This document shows, piece by piece, positions 52,296-63,732 of a DNA stretch of 64,000 nucleotides. Position 1 is the first letter of the stretch; each line of letters starts with the position of its first letter. Where the stretch lies: NCBI RefSeq assembly GCF_014131695.1, contig NZ_CP036346.1, forward strand, positions 868,001 through 932,000. Reading direction: 5' to 3'. The notes beneath the pieces were generated by a model. The model saw nothing but the letters and a program-made list of their open reading frames with translations, searched no databases and was not told the DNA's origin. The position numbers were made by a program, and so were the translations under genes. Source of the stretch: Thomasclavelia ramosa DSM 1402. GTDB lineage: Bacteria; Bacillota_I; Bacilli_A; Erysipelotrichales; Coprobacillaceae.

Positions 52296-52649
52296 TCAAA
52301 TATTTTTTTCTTTATTTATTTCGTATCTTAAATAATCCAATCGAGAAATTTGTTTTTCTTTCAAATGCACCTCGTCAAGGATGCCGTTTCTTTTTTTATT
52401 TAACATCTTTATACGTTCTTTTTCACTTATTTTTCCTTGCATCATCAAAAGCATATATTTCTCAATTTCTTCATTGGTAAAACCAATATCGTGAAGTGTT
52501 ATTATCATGCTTAAACGTTCAATATCACGATCATCATAATGCCAGGAACCCATGACTTTTTTTACTTCTTGACATAGTCCCCAATTCTCATATTCTTTAA
52601 GAATTTTGATGGGAATATTATATTTTTGACTAGCTTCATCTATTGTCAT
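52296..52649 (-). CDS. MerR-family regulator of the redox cluster
   Basis: The frame opens at 52709, but GAAAGGAG lies before ATG 52649 and the MerR helix starts there: MTIDEASQKYNIPIKILKEY, ENWGL, then GSWHYDDRDIERL. 117 residues, with a coiled-coil end. The recognition helix is less standard than in typical members (KILKEYENWGL for LRYYEEIGL). It likely controls the flavin reductase/flavodoxin genes and itself through the dyad at 52684. Confidence 0.83.
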   Translation of the reverse strand: MTIDEASQKYNIPIKILKEYENWGLCQEVKKVMGSWHYDDRDIERLSMIITLHDIGFTNEEIEKYMLLMMQGKISEKERIKMLNKKRNGILDEVHLKEKQISRLDYLRYEINKEKNI

Positions 52650-52683
52650 TTCATTGAACTCCTTTCTTACAAAAATAAATAAA

Positions 52684-52737
52684 GGTATTCCAACTGGGAA
52701 CACCTTCATTATATAGTTTCATTATTTGTAATGTCTA
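52684..52737 (-). promoter_or_regulatory. Promoter and MerR-type dyad upstream of the redox-cluster MerR gene
   Basis: On the minus strand TAGACA (plus 52732-52737) and TATAAT (plus 52708-52713) are 18 bp apart. Immediately downstream is GGTGTTCC-cagtt-GGAATACC (plus 52684-52704), a near-perfect dyad with 7 of 8 arm bases matching, likely the MerR operator. A weaker MerR-type promoter with a 19-bp spacer could use the dyad itself. Confidence 0.6.
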
Positions 52738-52741
52738 ATGC

Positions 52742-53632
52742 CTATTTTTTATGTATAGATATGCTTTTAAAGTATTTCTTTGAGAATTCTATAAATGTTT
52801 TTGTTGCTAAAGGAAAAACTTCATCTTTTTTCCAGGCTAATGCTGTACCATGTGTTAGTCTAGGAGAAAAAGGTATGAAAACTATATTTTCGTAACTATA
52901 TTTTAGTTTTATACCAACCACGGCTCCGACATGACTCTCTGTTAGTAGTACTTCATTATATTGAAGATTACCAATTGCAATAACTTGAATTTGATTAGAA
53001 TATTCGCCAAGCCATTTTCTTACCCGATTACTTTGAAAATTGCCGTCAGGTAAAATCAAGGGAACTTCTACTAAATCTTGAGGTTGAATAGATTCTTTAT
53101 TTGCTAGTAGAGAATCTTTTCTAACGAGTAGACCCCATTGTTCTTCGGTAGGCATGCTGATAAAATTAAATTTTTGAATATCAAATGGTTCTGACATTAA
53201 ACCAACATCTAATAGTCCTCTTTCGATGTTGTCATAAATATTTCTTGCATTACCACTGTAAAATTCATAGGTTACCCTTGGATATATCTCTTTAAAAGCA
53301 GCAATGCAATCTGTAAGATAGTGGGTTGACTGATATTCTCCGCATCCAATGGAAATGACCCCTTCTAAATTTTCTTTCTTATGTAAAAAATCTTGTTTAG
53401 TTTTATCTGCTAATGCAAGAAGTTCTTGAGCACGTCTTTTTAAGAGCATCCCATCTTCTGTCAAAATAATATTATGATTACTACGTACGAATAATTTTAC
53501 TCCCAATTCTTCCTCTAATTGTGCGATTTGACGAGAAAGTGTTGGTTGAGTAACATGCAGCTGCTGTGCAGCCCTTGTAATATTTTCTTCTCTGGCGATT
53601 GCTAAGAAGTAATTTAAGACCCTAAGTTCCAT
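52742..53632 (-). CDS. LysR-family transcriptional regulator
   Basis: 296 residues from ATG 53632 (MELRVLNYFL); the frame's earlier ATG at 53647 lacks a ribosome site at good distance. The helix-turn-helix is NITRAAQQLHVTQPTLSRQI, and AQLEEELGVKLFVR follows. The C-terminal LysR substrate domain starts near 90 (GVISIGCGEYQS). This type is widely placed with aldo/keto reductase, flavodoxin and CMD genes. It is co-directional with the cluster and is probably its activator under redox or electrophile stress. Confidence 0.92.
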   Translation of the reverse strand: MELRVLNYFLAIAREENITRAAQQLHVTQPTLSRQIAQLEEELGVKLFVRSNHNIILTEDGMLLKRRAQELLALADKTKQDFLHKKENLEGVISIGCGEYQSTHYLTDCIAAFKEIYPRVTYEFYSGNARNIYDNIERGLLDVGLMSEPFDIQKFNFISMPTEEQWGLLVRKDSLLANKESIQPQDLVEVPLILPDGNFQSNRVRKWLGEYSNQIQVIAIGNLQYNEVLLTESHVGAVVGIKLKYSYENIVFIPFSPRLTHGTALAWKKDEVFPLATKTFIEFSKKYFKSISIHKK

Positions 53633-53772
53633 TTTTAAACACCCCAAATTTAGTATAGCATATAGGAAATGATTTTAAAGTATATCTAAACAATAGAAAT
53701 ATTCTCTTTTAATCTTATTCATCTTTTCTTAGTATCTTATATATCCTATAATGATTACAAGAGGTGAATGAA

Positions 53773-54663
53773 ATGTTTTTGATACAAAAGATAGAAGAGC
53801 TTATGGTTAATCATCCAGATGCTAGATATGCTGTTGGTGATTTTGTTTTGCATGAACAAAAGAATCTTCATAATTATACAATTAATGAAGTTGCTGAACA
53901 CAGTTATACATCTAAAGCAACTGTTGTTCGTTTCGCGAAGACTTTGGGGTTTGAAGGCTGGCGTGAATTTATGAAAGTTTTTATTAGCGAGATGAAATAT
54001 TTAGAACAGCATCAAGGGGATGTCGATGCTAATTATCCATTCACTGAAGATAGTTCAGTAGATGAAATTATCAATAATATAAAAAAAGTACAAATAGAAA
54101 GCATTCAAGATACAGCTGACTTAATCGAAACAGATATGTTAGAAATGGCAACAAGTTATTTATTAAAAGCTAAGCATATTGTAATTTTTGGATTAAGTCC
54201 TAATATTTTTTTAGGTGAGTTGTTTCGTCGTAAGATGATAACAATAGGAAAATCAATCGATATTGCAAAGTTAGGGGAAATGGGGATTATTTCAAGAACG
54301 CTTGGATCAGACGATTGTGCAATCATGATTTCTTATTCTGGGAATAATGAAAAAGGGGAACCGATGCGTTATTTACCAGTCTTATTAGACAATCAAGTAC
54401 CTGTTATTGGGATTACAAGTGGTGGAGATAATTATTTAAGGAAGAAATTATCTTGTGTATTGACGATATCTTCTAAGGAAAGGCTTTATACAAAGATTTC
54501 TAATTTTGCGACAGAGGAGTCTATTCACTTTATTTTGAATTGTTTATTCTCATGTTATTTTGCGAGAGATTTTCAAAACAATAATCATTTTAAGTTACAT
54601 CACTCTAAAGTTTTAGAAACACATCGTGTGGCAGTTTTAAATCAAATGAAAGATGAAAAATGA
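53773..54663 (+). CDS. RpiR-family regulator of the beta-glucoside locus
   Basis: 296 residues. AGAGGTG precedes ATG 53773 (GTG 53764 is too close to it). The N-terminal helix-turn-helix is NYTINEVAEHSYTSKATVVR and FAKTLGFEGWREFM. The C-terminal SIS domain (about 110-280) has HIVIFGLSPNIFLGELFRRK and AIMISYSGNNEKGEPM and senses a sugar phosphate. It lies upstream of a beta-glucoside PTS and a 6-phospho-beta-glucosidase, so the ligand may be a phosphorylated disaccharide. A -10 (TATAAT near 53747) lies shortly upstream. Confidence 0.92.
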   Translation: MFLIQKIEELMVNHPDARYAVGDFVLHEQKNLHNYTINEVAEHSYTSKATVVRFAKTLGFEGWREFMKVFISEMKYLEQHQGDVDANYPFTEDSSVDEIINNIKKVQIESIQDTADLIETDMLEMATSYLLKAKHIVIFGLSPNIFLGELFRRKMITIGKSIDIAKLGEMGIISRTLGSDDCAIMISYSGNNEKGEPMRYLPVLLDNQVPVIGITSGGDNYLRKKLSCVLTISSKERLYTKISNFATEESIHFILNCLFSCYFARDFQNNNHFKLHHSKVLETHRVAVLNQMKDEK

Positions 54664-54708
54664 AACTTCTTTTTCTATGATCGATAGAAAAATGGAGTTT
54701 CTTTTTTT
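54662..54708 (+). terminator. Terminator of the RpiR gene
   Basis: GAAACT (54662-54667) and TTTTCTAT pair with ATAGAAAA and AGTTTC (to 54701), followed by T7. Confidence 0.8.
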
Positions 54709-54728
54709 AATGAGTAAATTCTAATAAA

Positions 54729-54747
54729 AGTTTCATGAAGTTTCATA
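54729..54747 (+). promoter_or_regulatory. Candidate RpiR operator
   Basis: AGTTTCATGAAGTTTCATA contains a direct repeat GTTTCAT and the palindrome TTTCATGAA. It lies between the regulator and the PTS promoter. Confidence 0.4.
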
Positions 54748-54803
54748 AAAAACAAAGAATGAATAAAGGATTTTAAAACTAATTTTCTGATTTTTTAAAT
54801 TTA

Positions 54804-54832
54804 TTGAAAGCGGTTTTTAAAGGTGCTAAAGT
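54804..54832 (+). promoter_or_regulatory. PTS operon promoter overlapped by a candidate cre (CcpA) site
   Basis: TTGAAA (54804-54809), 17 bp, TAAAGT (54827-54832). TTGAAAGCGGTTTTT (54804-54818) matches the cre consensus WTGNAANCGNWNNCW at all but one fixed position and covers the -35 box, so catabolite repression by CcpA is expected. Confidence 0.5.
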
Positions 54833-54943
54833 GGGGGAGTGAAAACAAGAAAATACTTTGTGATGGATAATTATAAAGACCGGTCAAATACATTTGTAGT
54901 GATTATCTTTCAAGAGGATTTGAAAAAGAGAGAGGATATGAAA

Positions 54944-58199
<3,256 letters not shown>

Positions 58200-58253
58200 T
58201 AATTATATATTTTAATATGGCTATTCATTAATTTAAAAATATGGAAAATAAAT

Positions 58254-58311
58254 GCTAAATCAAGAAGTTTTATCCTAATGTGATACATATTGTTCTTGGT
58301 TTAGCTTTTTT
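58254..58311 (+). terminator. Terminator of the beta-glucoside operon
   Basis: GCTAAATCAAGAA (58254-58266) pairs with TTCTTGGTTTAGC (58293-58305) with one G-T pair, followed by six T. Confidence 0.85.
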
Positions 58312-58410
58312 CACATCTTTGACAAGCATCCATAATGGATAAATTATTAATAAACAGCAGTATTTTAACGTTTAAAGTAAAATATAGAGAATACATAGTT
58401 AAATAGAGAT

Positions 58411-58502
58411 AGTGTCAAAGAAATGTATTTAGTGTCAAATATAGCGTATTTTTACTTGATGAATGTAAATAAAACTAATTTATATACAAATATTTAGACA
58501 CT
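58411..58502. repeat. Small element with imperfect terminal inverted repeats (MITE-like remnant)
   Basis: AGTGTCAAAGAAATGTAT at the left and the complement of ATACAAATATTTAGACACT at the right form imperfect ends of about 19 bp around 92 bp. A second AGTGTCAAAT lies at 58431. GTATTTTTACTTGATGAATG inside it is nearly repeated at 46311-46332. This looks like a remnant of an insertion sequence end, family unknown. The rest of 58312-58550 holds nothing recognisable. Confidence 0.4.
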
Positions 58503-58553
58503 GTAAAATTATTTTTTTGTAATTTGTTAATCTAGTTACAGGGAGGTGAGGAA

Positions 58554-58961
58554 ATGTTAAATATTGTTTTACTTTCACATGGACATCTGGCATCTGGAAT
58601 GAAAAATACAATAGAATTAATAGCCGGGAGACAAGATAATCTATTTACTTATGATGCGTATGTAGATGGCAATAGTGATATTAAAGCTTTTTTATTAGAT
58701 TTTTTAAAAATACATTTAAATGAAAAGGTAATTGTTATTACTGATTTTTTAGGCGGTAGTGTCAATAATGATGCAATTGAATGTAAAAATAATTATGATT
58801 TTTATTTAATTACCGGTATGAATGTTTTGTTAGTATTAAATTTAGTTTTAAAGTATTGCAATAGTGAGCTAGATTCAGTTATTAGAGAAAGTATTCAAGA
58901 ATCACAAAAAATGATTTTGTCACTTGATCATAGTTATGAAATAGAAAATGAAGAATTTTAG
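58554..58961 (+). CDS. PTS mannose-family EIIA component
   Basis: 135 residues with AGGGAGGTG upstream. The start MLNIVLLSHGHLASGMKNTI has the phospho-histidine (H9 in LSHGHLA). VIVITDFLGGSVNNDA is the second family motif. It passes phosphate from HPr to the IIB component. It opens a four-gene PTS (A, B, C, D). The sugar could be mannose, fructose, sorbose, galactosamine or another; it cannot be read from sequence. Confidence 0.92.
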   Translation: MLNIVLLSHGHLASGMKNTIELIAGRQDNLFTYDAYVDGNSDIKAFLLDFLKIHLNEKVIVITDFLGGSVNNDAIECKNNYDFYLITGMNVLLVLNLVLKYCNSELDSVIRESIQESQKMILSLDHSYEIENEEF

Positions 58962-58972
58962 GGGGAATAAAA

Positions 58973-59434
58973 ATGATTAAATTATTAAGAGTAGATCATC
59001 GGCTTTTACACGGACAGGTCGTTTATTCCTGGTGTTCGCAAATTAAGCCTAATTGTATTTTAGTTGCCAATGATGAAGTAGTAGAAAATGAGATTAGAAA
59101 AGCAGCTTTGAGACTGGCTAAACCGAATGAAACAAAGCTAGTTTTTAAAAGCATTAATGATTCTGTGACAGCTATAAATGAGGGAAAAACAGATAAATAC
59201 GATTTGATGATAGTAGTAAATAATATTGAGGATGCAGTTAAATTGGCTGAACAATGTCCACAAGTTAGTAGTATAAATTTAGGGGGAACTAAAGCTAATG
59301 AATTAACACATGCTATTTCCAATATGGTTAATGTAACAACTGAAGAAGAAGTGCTATTAAAAAAAATTGTGGCACAAGGAATAGAAGTATTTTTACAGGG
59401 TGTTCCAAGCGAACAAAAAAAAGAATATAGATAG
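58973..59434 (+). CDS. PTS mannose/sorbose-family EIIB component
   Basis: 153 residues. The phospho-histidine is in LLRVDHRLLHGQVVYSW (H13-15 region, HGQV motif), and ILVANDEVVENEIRKAALRL follows, as in all IIB-sor proteins. VSSINLGGTKANE and VFLQGVPSEQKKEY complete the pattern. It phosphorylates the sugar as it enters through IIC/IID. Confidence 0.93.
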   Translation: MIKLLRVDHRLLHGQVVYSWCSQIKPNCILVANDEVVENEIRKAALRLAKPNETKLVFKSINDSVTAINEGKTDKYDLMIVVNNIEDAVKLAEQCPQVSSINLGGTKANELTHAISNMVNVTTEEEVLLKKIVAQGIEVFLQGVPSEQKKEYR

Positions 59435-59445
59435 GAGTGAGAATA

Positions 59446-60210
59446 ATGGAACAAGCTATATTAGTAGGTTTGGTAGCTTTATTTGGTTATTTAGAGGTTG
59501 TTTTTGGTAATTCAATGATACAACGCCCTATAGTAATGGGACCGCTGGTAGGTTTAGTGTTAGGTGATTTTAAGACGGGACTAGAGGTTGGAGCTACTTT
59601 AGAACTTGCTTTCATGGGAAGTGTGGCAATTGGTGCAGCATTACCACCTGAAATTACAGCTGGTGGATTACTAGGAACTGCTTTTGCAATAAGCACTGGT
59701 AATGGAACTGAGGCAGCATTAGCTTTATCGTTGCCAATTGCGACAATTTCTTTGTTAATAACAAATGCATTTTTTTTAACAATAAGAGCTTATTTGCTTC
59801 ATAAATCAGATTCATATGCTGTAAATGGCAATGTGAAGGGAGTTAATCGTATGCATATTATTAGTTCGTTGTCATGGCCTATTTTTATGGCTGTATTAAT
59901 GGCAGGCTCATTTTATGTAGGAGGTCCAACTGTTCAAGCAATATTAGAAATGATACCAGATTTTGTTAATGATGGGTTGTCAGTTGCTACAGGAATTTTA
60001 CCAGCTTTAGGATTTGCCTTATTAGCTAGTATGTTGATTAATAAAAAAGTAGCACCATTCTTTTTATTAGGTTTTGTTCTATCGGCTTATTTGGAAATGC
60101 CGATTCTAGGAATTACATTAATTGGAATTATTATTGTAATGTTGATGATTACACAAGAACGAACAAAAGAAAATATTGTTATTGAAGGAGATATTGATGA
60201 TGATTTCTAA
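59446..60210 (+). CDS. PTS mannose/sorbose-family EIIC component
   Basis: 254 residues from ATG 59446, since AGGAGTG overlaps the in-frame GTG 59437. Membrane protein with ATLELAFMGSVAIGAALPPE, the family signature, near residue 45. The N-terminus AILVGLVALFGYLEVVFGNS spans the membrane. It forms the sugar channel with IID. The end overlaps the IID gene. Confidence 0.92.
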   Translation: MEQAILVGLVALFGYLEVVFGNSMIQRPIVMGPLVGLVLGDFKTGLEVGATLELAFMGSVAIGAALPPEITAGGLLGTAFAISTGNGTEAALALSLPIATISLLITNAFFLTIRAYLLHKSDSYAVNGNVKGVNRMHIISSLSWPIFMAVLMAGSFYVGGPTVQAILEMIPDFVNDGLSVATGILPALGFALLASMLINKKVAPFFLLGFVLSAYLEMPILGITLIGIIIVMLMITQERTKENIVIEGDIDDDF

Positions 60211-61003
60211 AATTACTAAGAAAGATATAAATAAATTATTTTGGCGATCTATGTGTGTAAATGCATCTTTTAATTATGAACGACATATGAGCCAAGGAAT
60301 ACAATATGCACTTAGTCCAGCATTAACAAAATTATATGATGACAAAAAAGATTTATCAAAAGCACTAGTCAGACACTCAGAATTTTTTAATTCAACGCCT
60401 GCATTATGCCCATTTATTTTAGGCGTGACATTAGCTCTTGAAGAAAAAAATGCCGAAGATCAGGAGTTTGATGAAAGTTCTATTAACGCAATAAAAGTAA
60501 GTTTAATGGGTCCGCTAGCTGGAATTGGCGATTCTATTTTTTGGGGTACATTACGCCCCCTTGCAGGCGGTATTGCATGTTCGCTGGCATTAGCTGGGAA
60601 TTCTTTTGCTCCGATTATTTTCTTATTACTTTTTAATATACCGCATCTTCTAGTTCGGTATTTTGGTTTAAAATTTGGCTATAATTCAGGGATGAAAGCT
60701 TTGGTAAAATTTGAGGAATTAGGTCTAACTGAAAAAATATTTAGTGCCGCTTCTATTTTAGGGCTACTAGTTATTGGGGGGATGGTTGCATCAATGGTTA
60801 GTGTCAATTTAGCATTAACTATCGGCAGCGGTGATTCAGCAGTTGCAATAAATGATATCATTAATGGAATTATGCCAAAAATGTTATCATTATTAACTAC
60901 GTATTTGATCTACGTATTAATAAAAAAAGGGATTAAAGTTAATTATTTGTTAATTGGGATTGTAATTGTAAGTATTTTAGGAGCTTTAATTGGAATATTT
61001 TAG
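60197..61003 (+). CDS. PTS mannose-family EIID component
   Basis: About 268 residues from ATG 60197 (or 60200), with AAGGAG 7 bases upstream; the ATG at 60176 is inside the IIC gene without a site. Signature residues KLFWRSMCVNASFNYERHMS and LMGPLAGIGDSIFWGTLRPL are characteristic. C-terminal membrane spans follow. Completes the transporter with IIC. Confidence 0.93.
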   Translation: MMISKITKKDINKLFWRSMCVNASFNYERHMSQGIQYALSPALTKLYDDKKDLSKALVRHSEFFNSTPALCPFILGVTLALEEKNAEDQEFDESSINAIKVSLMGPLAGIGDSIFWGTLRPLAGGIACSLALAGNSFAPIIFLLLFNIPHLLVRYFGLKFGYNSGMKALVKFEELGLTEKIFSAASILGLLVIGGMVASMVSVNLALTIGSGDSAVAINDIINGIMPKMLSLLTTYLIYVLIKKGIKVNYLLIGIVIVSILGALIGIF

Positions 61004-61021
61004 GTTTTACTAGGAGGATAT

Positions 61022-63709
61022 ATGGAAGAACGGCAAATATTAAATACTAAACAGGAATTACAAATTTATTTAAAAGAGATTACTGCAAAAATAAATTTTA
61101 TTGATTTTCAACAGTATACAACTATTGCAATTTCTAAGCAATTATTGCTGAGTCGTAATTTAACTAGCCATTATCTTAATGAGTTTTTTAAAGAAGGAAA
61201 ATTAGTTAAAATAAATTCAAGACCTGCATATTTCTTTGATAAACAAGTATTATTAGAATCTTTTAAATTACAAAATATTCAAAATGAATTTTATGATTTG
61301 CAAGAATTGATAGTACTTTTGGAAAAAGAATTAAAAAAGGAAAATGTATTTAAACAATTAATTGGTTTTAATTCTAGTTTAAAGAAGGTTGTGGAAAAAT
61401 GTATAGCTGCCATTAATTATCCTCCGTTTGGTTCACCATTATTATTAATCGGTGATTATGGTTCAGGACGTTCATATATTGCACAATTATGTTATTTACA
61501 AGCAAAATATGAAAATTTAATTAGTAAAGATAACTTATTTTATGAGTTGGATGGTTTAGAAATAAATAAATATAGTCATGAAATCCAATGTAATATGATT
61601 AAGGAAATAATTCTAAAATGTAATAGTAATGATTTTCTTTATTTAAAAAATTTTGAATATTTGTCAGAAACTATACAAACTACAGCTATTAATGAAATAA
61701 AAAAGAATAATACGGTTGATTTAAGAATGGTTATTTCTAGTACAAAAGAAATAAAGATTTTGAGTTCAATAAAGGATACTTTAATTGAGTGTATGATTCC
61801 TAATTTTTCCTCCCGGTCAATTCAGGAAAAAGAACATCTTGTTGCCAGTTTTTTTGAAAATGAAGAAAAACGAATCAAAAAACATATTAAAATTACTGAG
61901 CGAACTTTACATATTTTGTGTACATACGATTTTAAGACAAATATACAAGGTCTAAAAGAATGTATTCAATCAATATGTATTCAAAGATATCCATTAGCAA
62001 AACAAGAAAACTGTTTGAAAATTACAGTATTTTCTTTACCAGATTATATTTTAAAAAATGCCTCATTGAACCACAAAGATGAGACTAGATTTCTTAGTAT
62101 AAATGAAATAAAAAATAATATAATGTTTGGTGATGAAAAAATATTATGTAAAAATATAGTAGAATTGGCAAATAATTACTTAAAAAATAATTTAAGTTAT
62201 ACATATTTTTTACAAGCTGCATATCAGCATATTAATGATTATGATGATTTAATTATTTTTAAAAAAAATCAAAAAGATGTTAAATTAAAATATATTGAAC
62301 ATATATTAATTAGACTGTTTGATGATATTGGTGATATTTATAATATAAATATGCCTAGAAATTTTGTTTTCTTTGTAACCAGATGGATCTATTATCATGC
62401 AGAATTTTCTAATGAAATTTCACATTGGAAAGATGCCTATCATGTTACTATTGAAACTACGCTTGAATTAATAAGTAAAAAATCATTATTTGAATATAAT
62501 GTAATGAAAGACTTGGTAGCTTTGATCTATAATAATTTAGAAGTTAAATTATTACCATTTGAATGTCTGTTGATTTGTATTTTATTTACTACGATAGAAT
62601 ATACCAAACAAAAATTACCGATTTTTGCAACAATAATTTGTCATGGCTATGCGACCGCTAGTTCAATTGCGGACGTATGTAATAAAATGTTAAAAAGACA
62701 TGTTTTTAATGCCATAGATATGCCATATACGATGTCAATTAGAGAAGTTTGTAATCACTTTAAAAAAATAATTTATTATAATAATGATCGTGATATTTTA
62801 TTATTAGTTGACCTTGGTTCATTAGAAAATATTATGCAATATATGAAGGATATCCCTAATGTAAATTTAGGAATCATTAATAATGTTTCAACAAATCTGG
62901 CCTTGGCAGTAGGCAATGAAATAATTAAAGAGAATAATTGTCGTGATATTTTAAGATTGGTACAAGAACAAACAATAATAACATATAAATTTTTTGAAAA
63001 AAAGGAAGCCAAATATTTAATTATTTTTGTTAGTGAAATTGGTAGTGACATTGCGGCACAAGTAGCTCAATTATTTATGAAAAGTATGCCTAAAGTTATA
63101 GAAGTTGAAGTGAAATGTTTTGATTCTTTAGCATTTATCAATTTATATAATCAAGGTGAATTTGATAAAAATCAAATATTATTCATTGCTACGACTATAA
63201 ATTTAGGAATCGATTTTAAAAGTATAATTGCAATTGAGGATATTGTTACATTTAATAATTTAGATTTAATCCAAGAAAAATTATCAAGCTTTTTTTCAAA
63301 TGAGGATTATCAAAAATTTGAAAAACAGTTAATGAAAAATTTTTCTCTACAAAATGTAGTTGGGGAATTAACGATTTTAAATGCTGATAAAGCTCTTAAT
63401 GCTGTTGGAATGATGATTGATGAATTACAAATACAGTTACATCAAACTTTTTTAGCAAAAACTATTATTGGTTTGAATATTCATCTTTGTTGTTTGATTG
63501 AACGTCTAATAAAAAAAGAAGAGATAGTTTCACATATTAATATTGTTGATTTTGAAAAAAATAATCAAGAATTTATCAATGGAGTTAGAATTAGCTTTAA
63601 AGCGATTGCTAATCAGTATAATATAACAATACCAATTAGTGAAATTGCTTATATTTATGATTACGTTTTAAATAATTATAAAACAGATATGTCAATTGAT
63701 GAGATTTAA
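61022..63709 (+). CDS. LevR/ManR-like PTS regulator with eroded AAA+ domain
   Basis: 895 residues; AGGAGG precedes the start. Order: helix-turn-helix (about 1-70), AAA+-like domain (about 110-330), PRD1 (about 355-480), EIIA-like domain (about 520-640, ICHGYATASSIAD), EIIB-like domain (about 655-760), PRD2 (about 790-890, GLNIHLCCLIERL). In LevR the AAA+ part activates sigma54; here Walker A is GDYGSGRS (Lys to Arg), the Walker B acids are lost (FLYLKNFEYLS) and GAFTGA is absent. It probably cannot hydrolyse ATP or contact sigma54. Position after the four PTS genes says it controls them. Confidence 0.85.
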   Translation: MEERQILNTKQELQIYLKEITAKINFIDFQQYTTIAISKQLLLSRNLTSHYLNEFFKEGKLVKINSRPAYFFDKQVLLESFKLQNIQNEFYDLQELIVLLEKELKKENVFKQLIGFNSSLKKVVEKCIAAINYPPFGSPLLLIGDYGSGRSYIAQLCYLQAKYENLISKDNLFYELDGLEINKYSHEIQCNMIKEIILKCNSNDFLYLKNFEYLSETIQTTAINEIKKNNTVDLRMVISSTKEIKILSSIKDTLIECMIPNFSSRSIQEKEHLVASFFENEEKRIKKHIKITERTLHILCTYDFKTNIQGLKECIQSICIQRYPLAKQENCLKITVFSLPDYILKNASLNHKDETRFLSINEIKNNIMFGDEKILCKNIVELANNYLKNNLSYTYFLQAAYQHINDYDDLIIFKKNQKDVKLKYIEHILIRLFDDIGDIYNINMPRNFVFFVTRWIYYHAEFSNEISHWKDAYHVTIETTLELISKKSLFEYNVMKDLVALIYNNLEVKLLPFECLLICILFTTIEYTKQKLPIFATIICHGYATASSIADVCNKMLKRHVFNAIDMPYTMSIREVCNHFKKIIYYNNDRDILLLVDLGSLENIMQYMKDIPNVNLGIINNVSTNLALAVGNEIIKENNCRDILRLVQEQTIITYKFFEKKEAKYLIIFVSEIGSDIAAQVAQLFMKSMPKVIEVEVKCFDSLAFINLYNQGEFDKNQILFIATTINLGIDFKSIIAIEDIVTFNNLDLIQEKLSSFFSNEDYQKFEKQLMKNFSLQNVVGELTILNADKALNAVGMMIDELQIQLHQTFLAKTIIGLNIHLCCLIERLIKKEEIVSHINIVDFEKNNQEFINGVRISFKAIANQYNITIPISEIAYIYDYVLNNYKTDMSIDEI

Positions 63710-63732
63710 AAAGAGTAAAGGGGTGTTTTATT

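Noticed and set aside
58480-58553. Sigma54 promoter for the mannose-type PTS
   Set aside because: No TGGCAC-N5-TTGC motif is visible upstream of 58554, and the regulator's AAA+ motifs are lost.
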